45,518 bases of DNA from an uncultured Chthonomonadaceae bacterium (GTDB lineage: Bacteria > Armatimonadota > Fimbriimonadia > Fimbriimonadales > Fimbriimonadaceae): the NCBI GenBank assembly GCA_946479035.1, contig CAMLDW010000020.1:1-45518 (forward strand). The letters run 5' to 3'. Numbering within the stretch: position 1 is the first letter of the stretch; each line of letters opens with the position of its first letter. Position numbers and translations under genes: made by a program. Positions 1 through 10,057 of this stretch are shown here, one piece after another. The notes below the pieces were generated by a model that was given only the letters and a program-made list of their open reading frames with translations, was not told the origin of the DNA and ran no database searches.

Positions 1-438
1 CAGCAGGTTGGCCTGACGGAGCTGCGCGTCCGTCCTTGCAGTCACCGAGTCGCGCACTCCCTCCGCTTGCGTGAGGTCCAGCCGCCCGTTCATAAAGGCG
101 CGGAGCGTGAACTCTCCGGGCTCCGCGGCGCGGGCTCCGGCCGCGATGCAGGCCGTAACGAGCGCACCGACCGAGGCTTGCGAACCGTGGACGGACATCT
201 CGACCGACTGCTCGCCTGTGTAGGAGCGGCCCTCTTCGAAAGGGAGCGCGAGCCCGTCGTCGCCGTGCGCGAAACGGCCATAGACCGCGCGGTGGGACAC
301 TGGCTCGCCTGGCCAGGGCTCGAACAGGCCCTGAGCGATCTTGAAGGCCATCGGCCCGGACAGACGAACGACGCCCACGGCCCCGCCTGGGGCGGTGATC
401 GGTGCGACGATGGTGTCCGCGTGCCGCTCTAGCGACAT
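1..438 (-). CDS. mnmE: tRNA modification GTPase MnmE, N-terminal part (cut by window edge)
   Basis: The minus strand is open from an ATG at 438 to the left edge (146 codons, no stop). The translation starts MSLERHADTIVAPITAPGGA and contains the family's N-terminal motifs: VGVVRLSG, SYTGEQSVEMSVHG, and AEPGEFTLRAFMNGRLDLTQAEGV. These belong to the tetrahydrofolate-binding domain of MnmE (TrmE). With MnmG, that enzyme installs the carboxymethylaminomethyl group on U34 of certain tRNAs. The helical and GTPase domains lie outside the window. A TATCCT box at 450-445 lies 6 bases before the ATG and no Shine-Dalgarno is visible, so a leaderless message is likely. The gene is divergent from the transaldolase gene, with 61 bases between the two start codons. 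Family assignment is firm from sequence; gene integrity beyond the edge is unknown. Confidence 0.93.
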   Translation of the reverse strand, partial: MSLERHADTIVAPITAPGGAVGVVRLSGPMAFKIAQGLFEPWPGEPVSHRAVYGRFAHGDDGLALPFEEGRSYTGEQSVEMSVHGSQASVGALVTACIAAGARAAEPGEFTLRAFMNGRLDLTQAEGVRDSVTARTDAQLRQANLL

Positions 439-486
439 GGGGAAAGGATAGCCGCCATTGGACTGGACAGGAGAGCGGCGTCCCTA

Positions 487-492
487 TAGAAT
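487..492 (+). promoter_or_regulatory. -10 box of the transaldolase gene, leaderless type
   Basis: TAGAAT lies 7 bases before the ATG at 500. There is no TTGACA-like -35 and no ribosome binding site, so transcription would start at or next to the start codon. Confidence 0.55.
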
Positions 493-499
493 AGGGACG

Positions 500-1171
500 A
501 TGAAGCTGTTCCTGGACACGGGCGACGTCGAAGAGGTCCGCAAGGCCGCTGAGTGGGGCGTGCTCGACGGCGTGACCACGAACCCGACTCTGATCGCCAA
601 GAGCGGCAAGGGGTTCCGCGAGACGGTCCTGAAGATCTGCGAGCTGGTGCCAGGCGGCGCGATCAGCGCCGAGGTCGTAGCGACCGACTACGACGCGATG
701 CTGAAGGAGGCGCTGGAGATCTCGAGCTGGCACAAGCAGATCGTTGTGAAGGTGCCGATGATCGAGCCAGGGATGCGGCTCGTCAGGACGTTGAGCGAGA
801 AGGGGGTCAGGACGAACGTGACGCTCGTGTTCAGCGTCTCGCAGGCCCTTCTGGCGGCGAAGGCCGGCGCGACGTTCATCAGCAACTTCGTGGGGCGGGT
901 CGACGACCTGAGCGGAGACGGGATGGCGGCGGTCGCGGCGACAGTGGAGATGGTCGAGTCGTACGGCTACAAGAGCCAGGTCCTGGTGGCTTCGATCCGC
1001 CACCCGCAGCACGTCGCGGACGCGCTTGCCTGTGGCGCGCACATCTCGACGATGCCTTACAAGGTGATGGAGCAGCTGTTCAAGCACCCGCTCACGGACG
1101 CCGGGCTGCAGCGCTTCATAGACGATTGGAACAAGGCTGGCCTTTCGATCTTCGAAAGGGCGAAGGTCTGA
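500..1171 (+). CDS. tal: Transaldolase, small TalC/FSA-type subfamily
   Basis: This 223-residue protein has the size of the single-domain transaldolase / fructose-6-phosphate aldolase family. The enzyme moves a dihydroxyacetone unit between sugar phosphates in the pentose phosphate pathway, in the cytosol. Visible motifs are FLDTGD at 4-9, GVTTNPTLIAKS at 24-35 and the Schiff-base lysine K84 in VVKVPM. Two positions separate the subfamilies. E. coli FSA has Gln59 and Tyr131, whereas this protein has Glu58 (SAEVV) and Phe (SNFVGR), the transaldolase pattern, so transaldolase is preferred over aldolase. An in-frame ATG exists at 458, but the family N-terminus MKLFLDTG begins at 500. The lipoprotein gene follows after 5 bases, so the two are probably co-transcribed. 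Confidence 0.93.
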   Translation: MKLFLDTGDVEEVRKAAEWGVLDGVTTNPTLIAKSGKGFRETVLKICELVPGGAISAEVVATDYDAMLKEALEISSWHKQIVVKVPMIEPGMRLVRTLSEKGVRTNVTLVFSVSQALLAAKAGATFISNFVGRVDDLSGDGMAAVAATVEMVESYGYKSQVLVASIRHPQHVADALACGAHISTMPYKVMEQLFKHPLTDAGLQRFIDDWNKAGLSIFERAKV

Positions 1172-1176
1172 TCCCT

Positions 1177-1692
1177 ATGAGAGCGACCCTATTCGCCCTT
1201 TTGTGCGCCTCGCTGTCACTGGCCGGATGCGGCCTCGGCGGCCAGGCGTCGCCGACCAGCCCGACGACGGACACGGACAAGTCAGCGTCCCCCAGCCCGG
1301 ATGGGACCGAGAGCATCACCCCGGGCAAGGACCACGCGCAAGCGATCGCGGGCGACTATAGCCCCGAGCAGTTGGCCGGCGTGTGGAAGGCGTTGGCTAC
1401 AGAGGAGGAGAGGAGACAGGCTAAGCGCGAGGGGCTCGACATCGATTCGAGCCTGCCGACGCTTTCGCTGGGCAAGGACGGGTCGTTCATCTTCTCAGAG
1501 CCCGAGGGCCAGATGTCCGGAAGCTTCGAAGTGAGCGGCAGCACGGTGAGCCTGAGGGTGGACACAGCCTTTGGGAAGAAGGTGGACCCGAAGGTGTACC
1601 GGACGCCGGTCTTTGAGGTCGCGGAGAAGGGGAAGTCGCTTCTGACGCCCCCCGGCCCGGACGGCAGCCGGCTGGAGTTCAGGCGGAAGTAG
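1177..1692 (+). CDS. Small secreted lipoprotein of unknown function
   Basis: The 171-residue product begins with a short basic n-region, a hydrophobic stretch and a lipobox LAGC at 15-18, so Cys18 should be lipidated and the protein anchored in a membrane. A Ser/Thr/Pro/Asp-rich linker (about 20-50) follows. The C-terminal half is a small domain with alternating polar and hydrophobic segments (SLGKDGSFIFSEPEG, GSFEVSGSTVSLRV), which resembles the 'lipocalin-like' or copy-number domains used to compare a measured value with a threshold. That resemblance is only an impression. The ATG lies 5 bases after the transaldolase stop, suggesting read-through transcription. The strong rRNA promoter starts 49 bases beyond its stop. 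I do not recognise a named family. Confidence 0.8.
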   Translation: MRATLFALLCASLSLAGCGLGGQASPTSPTTDTDKSASPSPDGTESITPGKDHAQAIAGDYSPEQLAGVWKALATEEERRQAKREGLDIDSSLPTLSLGKDGSFIFSEPEGQMSGSFEVSGSTVSLRVDTAFGKKVDPKVYRTPVFEVAEKGKSLLTPPGPDGSRLEFRRK

Positions 1693-1740
1693 CGGCCGAA
1701 CCGCCACTGGTCCCGTTTTTGCCGAATAGGTTCAGGGAGC

Positions 1741-1769
1741 TTGACTCCGGGCCCGCGTTCCGGTATGAT
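1741..1769 (+). promoter_or_regulatory. Sigma-70 promoter of the 23S-5S unit
   Basis: TTGACT at 1741-1746 and TATGAT at 1764-1769 are separated by exactly 17 bases. Transcription should start near 1776, about 110 bases before mature 23S. This is one of the few full -35/-10 pairs in the window, as expected for a highly expressed rRNA unit. Confidence 0.82.
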
Positions 1770-1804
1770 TTCGTCTTGCCGGTGGGTGTTCTGCCTGTTC
1801 CGGT

Positions 1805-1871
1805 GCCCAAGCGTGGCAAAGCATTTTGACAGTCGCATAGTGGTGAGTAGTCTGTGCGTTAAAGACATCGA
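1805..1871 (+). promoter_or_regulatory. 5' strand of the pre-23S processing stalk
   Basis: The leader from about 1805 to 1871 is complementary, in blocks, to the trailer at 4847-4908. Examples are GTGCGTTAAAGACATCGA against TCGGTGTCTTTAGCGCGC, GGTGAGTAG against CTACTCACC, GACAGTCGCA against TGCGACTGTC, and CCAAGCGTGGCAAAGCA against TGCTTTGGCGCTTGG. The two arms form a stalk of about 60 base pairs with a few mismatches that closes on the 23S terminal helix. Such stalks are the known substrate of RNase III-type processing. The cleavage position is not visible. Confidence 0.85.
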
Positions 1872-1886
1872 GTGAAGTGACTCGAA

Positions 1887-4836
<2,950 letters not shown>

Positions 4837-4846
4837 AGTCCCTTCC

Positions 4847-4908
4847 TCGGTGTCTTTAGCGCGCAATCTACTCACCCGTGCGACTGTCCAAGTGCTTTGG
4901 CGCTTGGC
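4847..4908 (+). promoter_or_regulatory. 3' strand of the pre-23S processing stalk
   Basis: This spacer between 23S and 5S is the complement of the leader at 1805-1871 (see that entry). The pairing accounts for most of the 92-base spacer, which carries no tRNA gene. Confidence 0.85.
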
Positions 4909-4928
4909 AAAGCCGAATAAGGATTCTT

Positions 4929-5046
<118 letters not shown>

Positions 5047-5060
5047 TTGATGAATGTGAA

Positions 5061-5097
5061 GCCCCGCCCTCGAGAGAGGGCGGGGCCAAACTTTTTT
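5061..5097 (+). terminator. Intrinsic terminator of the rRNA unit
   Basis: A perfect 10-bp stem (GCCCCGCCCT at 5061-5070 with AGGGCGGGGC at 5077-5086) with a 6-base loop is followed by CAAACTTTTTT ending at 5097. The T-tract lies only on the plus-strand side. The element ends 11 bases before the stop codon of the convergent LolA-like gene. Confidence 0.93.
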
Positions 5098-5107
5098 CAG
5101 GTGCGGC

Positions 5108-5776
5108 TCAGTCCGTGATGACCGGCTTTTTGAACTTGCCCTCGTCCACCTTCGCGCCGGGCTTGAGCGACTTGAGCACGTAGTCGCCGCGCGTGAACTC
5201 CTTGTCCAGCGACATCTGCACCGTGCGCCAGATCAGGTTCGTCTTCGGGTCGACGTAGTACTCTACGTAGACGCCGACCGTCGCCGCGGTCTCCTGTAGG
5301 ACCGTCCACTTCTTGCCGTTCCAACTGACGTCTTTCTTGATCGCCAGCTTGCTGTCGTGCATGTTGTCGCCCTCGGCTGTCGAGAGCTGGCGCTTCCAGT
5401 CATATAGGTTGATCACCTCCAGGTTCGCGCCCGAGAGGATCTGGCCGAGCGTCTGGTCGTCGTAGGGGACCTCGAGGATCTTCTTGTTGTCGCCGGCGAC
5501 CGCGTAGATCTTTACGCCGTCGCTCGCCACGGTCGCCTTTTCGCCCTCGGCCGACATCGAGACGTAGACCAGGTTGGGCGACTTGAAGCTGCCGTCCATC
5601 TTGGCGACGAAGTCCCCGTTCTCCCCCAGGATCGTGGCTTCCAGGCTGAAAGTCGCCGTGCCGATGTTTCGGTAGGCGTCCCGCATCTTGGAGAGCAGGT
5701 CCTCGACGGCCTTGTCCGAGGCGAAGGAGGCCGACGCCGTCAGGGTCGCCAGGATCAAAAACGCGGTCTTTTTCAT
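5108..5776 (-). CDS. LolA-like outer-membrane lipoprotein-sorting family protein
   Basis: This 222-residue protein has a signal peptide (MKKTAFLILATLTASASFAS, cleavage near 19-20). It is followed by a mature part made of consecutive beta strands that begins with a helix (VEDLLSKMRDAYRNIGTATFSLEA), as in LolA, LolB and RseB-fold carriers. Members hold a lipid or acyl chain in a half-barrel between membranes, or sense lipoproteins. Phrases such as VASDGVKIYAVAGDNKKILEVPYDD and YYVDPKTNLIWRTVQM match the 'apply, read out, relate to substrate' strand pattern of the DUF2092/LolA group. No LolC/D/E transporter is in the window. The gene converges on the rRNA terminator and runs in the same direction as the ROK kinase gene 21 bases upstream, probably as one operon. 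Fold-level assignment is reasonable; substrate is unknown. Confidence 0.72.
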   Translation of the reverse strand: MKKTAFLILATLTASASFASDKAVEDLLSKMRDAYRNIGTATFSLEATILGENGDFVAKMDGSFKSPNLVYVSMSAEGEKATVASDGVKIYAVAGDNKKILEVPYDDQTLGQILSGANLEVINLYDWKRQLSTAEGDNMHDSKLAIKKDVSWNGKKWTVLQETAATVGVYVEYYVDPKTNLIWRTVQMSLDKEFTRGDYVLKSLKPGAKVDEGKFKKPVITD

Positions 5777-5797
5777 AGTGTGTGTCTCTAGTCTGAC

Positions 5798-6718
5798 TTA
5801 ATGACGATCTTTCGCAACGGAGTTCGCCAGGAGCGCGGCGCCAAAGACGCCCGCCGAGCCGCCTAGCGCCGGACGGCGAACGTCCAGCCGGGGCCCCTCA
5901 TGGAAAACGTACTTTCGCAGCTCAGCAGTTCCTTGGTCGTAGAGCTCGTCGGTCTGGCCCACGCCTCCGCCCAAGACCACTACGTCGGGGTCCAGGACGT
6001 TGAGGACGGTGGCCAGGCACCGGCCGAACTCCCTACAAAGGTGTCCGACGATCTGGCTGGCGGCTGTGTTTCCGCCGGTCCTACTCTGGGTGAGTACTTC
6101 GGTGAAGGGGAGCGCTTCGCCGGTCAGGCGCTTGTACCGGCGCTCGAGGGCGGGGCCGGAAAGGACGGTCTCGACGCAGCCGCGCCTTCCGCAGTAGCAC
6201 TCGTCGCCCTCCAGGTCTGCTACGTTGTGGCCCCATTCGCCGGCGATGCCGTTCGCGCCAGCCCAGACCTGCCCATCGAAGACCACGCCCCCGCCGACGC
6301 CCGTGCCGATGATCACCCCGAACACGCAGCGCGCGCCCTGTGCCGAACCTAGCTCCGCTTCGGCGAGCGCGAAGCAGTTGGCGTCGTTTGTGACGAGCGC
6401 CTCGCAGCCGATCGCTGCGCCGAGGTCCTTGGGGAGCGGCTTGCCGTTGAGGCAGACGGTGTTGCAGTTGCGCATTAGCCCGGTCTGCGGGTCGCACGAG
6501 CCGGGGGTGCCAAAGCCGACGACCTTGGGTCGTTCGAGTCCGGTCTCAGCCGCGAGCGAGGCGACGAGCGCCGCGCACGATGCAAGGACGTGCCCGTACC
6601 CTCTTTCCGACTCTGTAGGAACCCTGAGGCGCGCCAGAGGGCGCGCAGGAGCCGATTCGTCGACCACGACTCCCTCGATCTTGGTTCCGCCGAGGTCGAT
6701 GCCCCAGAGCGCGCCCAC
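5798..6718 (-). CDS. ROK-family sugar kinase (glucokinase-like)
   Basis: The 306-residue protein has the ATP/phosphate motif GIDLGGTK near residue 6, the catalytic Asp in VTNDANCFALAEAELG, the glycine-rich IIGTGVGGGVVFDG, and the ROK zinc signature GEWGHN followed by CYCGRRGCVE. It ends with VVVLGGGVG and GGSAGVFGAA. ROK enzymes phosphorylate glucose, mannose, N-acetylglucosamine or similar sugars in the cytosol; the exact substrate cannot be told from these motifs. It has no N-terminal helix-turn-helix, so it is a kinase and not a ROK repressor. The start is taken as GTG at 6718, just before WGIDLGGTK; upstream in-frame codons would run into the divergent peroxiredoxin gene. It probably shares a transcript with the LolA-like gene. 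Confidence 0.88.
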   Translation of the reverse strand: MGALWGIDLGGTKIEGVVVDESAPARPLARLRVPTESERGYGHVLASCAALVASLAAETGLERPKVVGFGTPGSCDPQTGLMRNCNTVCLNGKPLPKDLGAAIGCEALVTNDANCFALAEAELGSAQGARCVFGVIIGTGVGGGVVFDGQVWAGANGIAGEWGHNVADLEGDECYCGRRGCVETVLSGPALERRYKRLTGEALPFTEVLTQSRTGGNTAASQIVGHLCREFGRCLATVLNVLDPDVVVLGGGVGQTDELYDQGTAELRKYVFHEGPRLDVRRPALGGSAGVFGAALLANSVAKDRH

Positions 6719-6759
6719 GCGACGATGGTACCGCTCGGCAAGAGAGCGCGGAGAGTCGT

Positions 6760-6765
6760 TATAAT
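6760..6765 (+). promoter_or_regulatory. -10 box of the peroxiredoxin gene, leaderless type
   Basis: A perfect TATAAT lies 9 bases before the ATG at 6775. No -35 element or Shine-Dalgarno is recognisable. Confidence 0.6.
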
Positions 6766-6774
6766 GGGCCTGAC

Positions 6775-7254
6775 ATGGCGATCGAGGTAGGCAGCCAGGC
6801 ACCGGACTTTGTCCTGAAGACGAAGACTTCGGAGGGGCTGAAGGAAATCAAGCTCAGCGACAACTTCGGAAACAAGAACACCGTTCTTCTTTTCTTTCCC
6901 GCAGCGTTCACGGGGGTCTGCACATCGGAGCTGTGCGACGTTTCGAACGGGATGTCGGTGTACAACGAGATGGACGCGAAGGTGTACGGGATCAGCCCGG
7001 ACAGCCCCTTCGCGCAGGAGGCGTGGTCGAACCAGGCGGGAATCTCTGTCCGTCTGCTCAGCGACTATGCACGCACGGTCTCGGCCGCGTACGGCGTGGG
7101 GCTCGAGGACTTTGCCGGGCTTGGGCCCGGGAACAAGCGCGCGGTGTTCGTGATCGACAAGAAGGGGATCGTGCGGTACGTGGAGGAGACGCCGGCGCTC
7201 GGCGACCTGCCGAACTTCGAAGCGGTCAGGGCCGCTGTGTCGTCGCTCAAGTAG
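6775..7254 (+). CDS. Peroxiredoxin, BCP/PrxQ- or AhpE-like
   Basis: The 159-residue thioredoxin-fold protein contains the peroxidatic motif PAAFTGVCTSELC, with Cys49 as the attacking cysteine. Cys54 follows in a C-x4-C arrangement typical of PrxQ/BCP enzymes, in which the second cysteine resolves the sulfenic acid. Family strands VGSQAPDFVLKT, VYGISPDSPFAQEAW and RAVFVIDKKGIVRYV are present. It would reduce hydrogen peroxide and organic hydroperoxides in the cytosol using thioredoxin. Overall sequence is also close to AhpE-like proteins, so the subfamily is open. The gene stands alone, divergent from the ROK kinase, and is followed by a GC-rich hairpin. Confidence 0.9.
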   Translation: MAIEVGSQAPDFVLKTKTSEGLKEIKLSDNFGNKNTVLLFFPAAFTGVCTSELCDVSNGMSVYNEMDAKVYGISPDSPFAQEAWSNQAGISVRLLSDYARTVSAAYGVGLEDFAGLGPGNKRAVFVIDKKGIVRYVEETPALGDLPNFEAVRAAVSSLK

Positions 7255-7262
7255 GGTTTTGG

Positions 7263-7302
7263 GGCGCGCCAGGCTTCTGTGCCGGCGCGCCTCTTCGTTT
7301 CT
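7263..7302 (+). terminator. Probable terminator after the peroxiredoxin gene
   Basis: GGCGCGCC at 7263-7270 and its repeat at 7284-7291 form an 8-bp stem with a 13-base loop. A T-rich but interrupted tail TCTTCGTTTCT follows. It sits between convergent genes; on the minus strand no T-tract follows. Confidence 0.5.
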
Positions 7303-7970
7303 CAGCCGGAGATCTCGCCCTTGACCTTTGCGTCGAAGACCTGGCTTGCGACGGGTACGGGCCAGCCGGTGATGTTGATCTCGAACTTAAGCACGCGGCC
7401 GTCTGCGCCGACCCAGAACGCGCCGTCGCCCTTCATCGGCTCGGGGCCCTTTTCGGTGATCTTGAAATCGACCCTGGTCGCGTCCTTGTCCTTCACTTTC
7501 TCGGTGCCGACGAGCTTGTACTCGATGCTCTCGGTGTGGCCGTCGGTCTCGTCGGCCTTCTCGTCTTCGTACTTCCAAGTAGCGCCCTTCTCAATCGCCT
7601 TGTCCGGGTAGACGAAGTAGAAGGGTATGAGCATGCGGCGCATTCCGGGGCCGTAGGTCGAATCGACGGACTTGAGCATGCCGTTTGGCTTGAGCACGAC
7701 GTTGAAGGTCTCGTCGGGCTGCTCGCCCTCGCCTCCGACGGTCAAGTTCGTCCAGGCGAACGAGCCTTCGAAGCCCTTGTCGGTCTTCTTGGCGACCTTG
7801 TAGTGGGCGGTCATGTCTACCTGGGTGTCCGCGCCGCCGCTGGGGTCTGTTACCGTAATGGCGACCTTGTAGACGGTGGCGTCGTCGGGCTTGTAGGGGA
7901 CTTTGAGCTCTGTGGCTCCTGTGGTCTGGGCCTGCGCCAGGGCCAGGGCGGCGAAAAGTAGGTTGGGCAT
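7302..7970 (-). CDS. Secreted protein of unknown function
   Basis: The 222-residue product has a short signal peptide (MPNLLFAALALAQAQTT) and a beta-rich mature part without cysteines. Strand-like segments include VYKVAITVTDPSGGADTQVDM, HYKVAKKTDKGFEGSFAW, and ESIEYKLVGTEKVKDKDATRVDFKI, the last resembling the 'converts measured quantity to units' region of DUF3108/DUF6263-type envelope proteins. I would not name a function. The start at 7970 is chosen because GAGGAGG lies 9 bases upstream; an in-frame GTG at 7988 overlaps this site. It lies 71 bases downstream of the secretin-N gene on the same strand and may be co-transcribed with it. Confidence 0.78.
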   Translation of the reverse strand: MPNLLFAALALAQAQTTGATELKVPYKPDDATVYKVAITVTDPSGGADTQVDMTAHYKVAKKTDKGFEGSFAWTNLTVGGEGEQPDETFNVVLKPNGMLKSVDSTYGPGMRRMLIPFYFVYPDKAIEKGATWKYEDEKADETDGHTESIEYKLVGTEKVKDKDATRVDFKITEKGPEPMKGDGAFWVGADGRVLKFEINITGWPVPVASQVFDAKVKGEISG

Positions 7971-8041
7971 AGGTGCGTTCCTCCTCACCGCTGAGAACGG
8001 TAGGCGCCGCGGGGACGTTTCATCGTTTCTGCAAACTGGGC

Positions 8042-8926
8042 CTAGTCGCTTTGGACCTTGGCCCGTATGACGATTCGCAGTTCTCCGTCCATCGGTGCAT
8101 GTTGGCCCTTTGGATTGTCCAAGCCCTTCAAGAACCTCGCAACGTCGAACTTGGGCTCTGGCCCGCCTTCGCCTATCGTATAGATCGTAGGGACGGCACC
8201 GCTATCTAGTTGGCTCTTGCGCAGCACTTGAATCGCTGTGTACTGGCCAGCCCGGAGACCGAGCGAAAAGGTCGCCTCTTCTCCGAACACTCCTCCCACG
8301 AAGACGATTGTCACGCTACCATCGCCATTGATGATCGGCCGGATGCGGATGCGCGTCTGAGACGACTTGTCCTCGTAAGTCCAAGAAGAGGCGTTCGCAA
8401 CGACGGCCGATGATGAGAAGTTGCGGTTGATCGAGATTATCGACCCAGAAACGTCGAGAGCAACGGTCGCGGGCAGAACGTCGAGGAGAGAGATCAGCTG
8501 CTCGGCTTCGCGGATGCCCTCTGACGTCCCTCGGACGAGGAGCGCGTTTCTAGAAGGGTCTACCGCAATAGTAACGCCGGCTGGCAGCAAGCTGGCAATC
8601 GGTTCGCTCGGTGTGCCGACTAGACGTTCTAACATGAACTGCGCTGCGACGTTCTTGATTGGAACGACCTTACCTGCCGAGTCCACGTCCAAACGAGCGA
8701 TCGCCGCCTTGAGCTGGGCGATGGCGTCGGCCTCGCCCTTAACGATGATCGAGTTGTCGGTCGGGTCGAATACGACCTGGTAGATGCCGACAGGCAGTAC
8801 GGCGCTCGGGCCGGCGAGGTGGAGCTGTTGCATCACGGTGTTGGGCTCGACGTACTTCAGGCGGATCTTCTCGACCCTCTGTTGGATCGGGCAGATGGCG
8901 ATAAGCAAGATCAAGGCTTTGAACAT
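8042..8926 (-). CDS. Secretin N-domain (NolW-like) protein lacking the pore domain
   Basis: The 294-residue protein starts with a signal sequence (about 1-15). Two consecutive secretin N-type modules follow. The first runs from KIRLKYVEPNTVMQQL to NSIIVKGEADAIAQLKAAIARLDV (about 20-80). The second runs from VPIKNVAAQFMLERL to NALLVRGTSEGIREAEQLISLLDV (about 88-150). This is the ring-building domain of PilQ/GspD secretins. The rest (about 155-294) is beta-rich (ALDVSGSIISINR, IRIRPIINGDGSVTIVFVGG), but I do not see the secretin pore signature. It may be a periplasmic partner of a pilus or secretion channel, or a degenerate secretin. A TACAAT box and AGGAG 8 bases before the ATG support the start. 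The pilT cluster at 37-40 kb gives a possible functional context. Confidence 0.72.
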   Translation of the reverse strand: MFKALILLIAICPIQQRVEKIRLKYVEPNTVMQQLHLAGPSAVLPVGIYQVVFDPTDNSIIVKGEADAIAQLKAAIARLDVDSAGKVVPIKNVAAQFMLERLVGTPSEPIASLLPAGVTIAVDPSRNALLVRGTSEGIREAEQLISLLDVLPATVALDVSGSIISINRNFSSSAVVANASSWTYEDKSSQTRIRIRPIINGDGSVTIVFVGGVFGEEATFSLGLRAGQYTAIQVLRKSQLDSGAVPTIYTIGEGGPEPKFDVARFLKGLDNPKGQHAPMDGELRIVIRAKVQSD

Positions 8927-8969
8927 GTTCCGTTCTCCTGGGCATCATTGTACAGGCCGGGGGTTCGGA

Positions 8970-8975
8970 TAGAAT
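8970..8975 (+). promoter_or_regulatory. -10 box of the TIM-barrel isomerase gene
   Basis: TAGAAT lies 11 bases before the ATG at 8987, which would leave a leader of only about 4-5 bases. No -35 or Shine-Dalgarno is visible. Confidence 0.5.
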
Positions 8976-8986
8976 CGGGCCGGAAC

Positions 8987-9970
8987 ATGAAGATCGGCAT
9001 TTTCACCGCGCTTTTCGGCGACAGGACCCTCGACCAGGCGCTGGACATCGTGAAGGCGGAAGGGATCGAGGCGGTCGAGCTCGGCGGCGGCGCGTACCCC
9101 GGCGCCGCGCACCTGGACATGGCGAAACTGCTGGGCAGCAAGGCCGAGCGCGACAAGCTGATGAAGAAGATCGAGCGGCGCGGGCTCGAACTGACGGCGA
9201 TCTCGTGCCACGGCAACCCGCTGCACCCGGTCAAGGCGATCGCGGAAGAGCACCACCGGGCTTTCGTTCAGTCGGTCAAGCTCGCTCGCGCGCTCGGGGT
9301 GAAGTGCGTCAACGGGTTCAGCGGCTGCCCCGGCGACCACGAGCAGGCGAAGAACCCGAACTGGGTCACGTGCGCATGGCCGGACGAGTTCCGCGACGTG
9401 CTCGTCTGGCAGTGGAAGAAGAAGGTCGTTCCTTATTGGAAGGAGCAGGCCGAGTTCCTGGCGAAGCACAAGGTCAACTTCTGCATCGAGATGCACCCCG
9501 GTTTCGTGTGCTACAACAACGAGTCGCTGCTCAAGCTGCGCAACGCGGTGGGGAAGAACGGCGACCGGATCGGCGCGAACTTCGACCCTTCGCACCTCTG
9601 GTGGCAAGGGATCGACCCGATCGCAGCGGCGCGACAGCTTGGCGAAGAGGGCGCGCTCTACCACGTGCACGCCAAGGACACCCGCATCGATCCGCGCAAC
9701 TGCGGTCTCAACGGCAACCTCGATACAAAGTCCTACAGCCTCATCGGTCAAAGGTCTTGGGTGTTTCGGTCGGTCGGATACGGCCACACGCTCGGCTGGT
9801 GGAAGGACTTCGTCTCGGTGCTGCGCACGGTCGGTTATGACAAGGTGCTGAGCATCGAGCACGAGGACGGGCTGATGTCGCCGATGGAAGGGCTGCGCAA
9901 GGCCGTGCAGATCCTGAAGATGGCGGTGATCAGCGAGCCTGCCGGCGCGATGTTCTGGGCCAAGGACTAG
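8987..9970 (+). CDS. Sugar phosphate isomerase/epimerase, xylose isomerase-like TIM barrel
   Basis: The 327-residue protein matches the AP-endonuclease-2 / xylose-isomerase-like superfamily. MKIGIFTALFGDRTLDQALD opens the first strand and helix, EAVELGGGAYPG the second, and metal ligands are provided by FCIEMHPG (Glu), GANFDPSHLWWQGIDP (Asp, His), YHVHAKD (His) and LSIEHED (Glu). Members isomerise or epimerise sugars, inositol derivatives or related polyols in the cytosol using a divalent metal. The substrate cannot be read from the sequence. No transporter or dehydrogenase lies beside it. The upstream in-frame extension to 8819 overlaps the divergent secretin-N gene and lacks family sequence, so ATG 8987 is preferred. 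Confidence 0.88.
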   Translation: MKIGIFTALFGDRTLDQALDIVKAEGIEAVELGGGAYPGAAHLDMAKLLGSKAERDKLMKKIERRGLELTAISCHGNPLHPVKAIAEEHHRAFVQSVKLARALGVKCVNGFSGCPGDHEQAKNPNWVTCAWPDEFRDVLVWQWKKKVVPYWKEQAEFLAKHKVNFCIEMHPGFVCYNNESLLKLRNAVGKNGDRIGANFDPSHLWWQGIDPIAAARQLGEEGALYHVHAKDTRIDPRNCGLNGNLDTKSYSLIGQRSWVFRSVGYGHTLGWWKDFVSVLRTVGYDKVLSIEHEDGLMSPMEGLRKAVQILKMAVISEPAGAMFWAKD

Positions 9971-10016
9971 GCCTTCCTGCGGCGTTCGCAGGTCCAGGGC
10001 TTGAGTCTGGGCCCGG

Positions 10017-10022
10017 TATAAT
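10017..10022 (+). promoter_or_regulatory. -10 box upstream of secDF
   Basis: TATAAT lies 35 bases before the TTG start, so this message would have a leader. A TTGAGT at 10001-10006 is only 10 bases away, too close to be a normal -35. Confidence 0.45.
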
Positions 10023-10057
10023 CCGCCCCTGGCGCCAGCCGTCTCGGAGCACCGACC

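Noticed and set aside
67..432. Plus-strand open frame of 121 codons at the left edge
   Set aside because: It is antisense to a frame that clearly encodes the MnmE N-terminal domain; its own translation has no family features.
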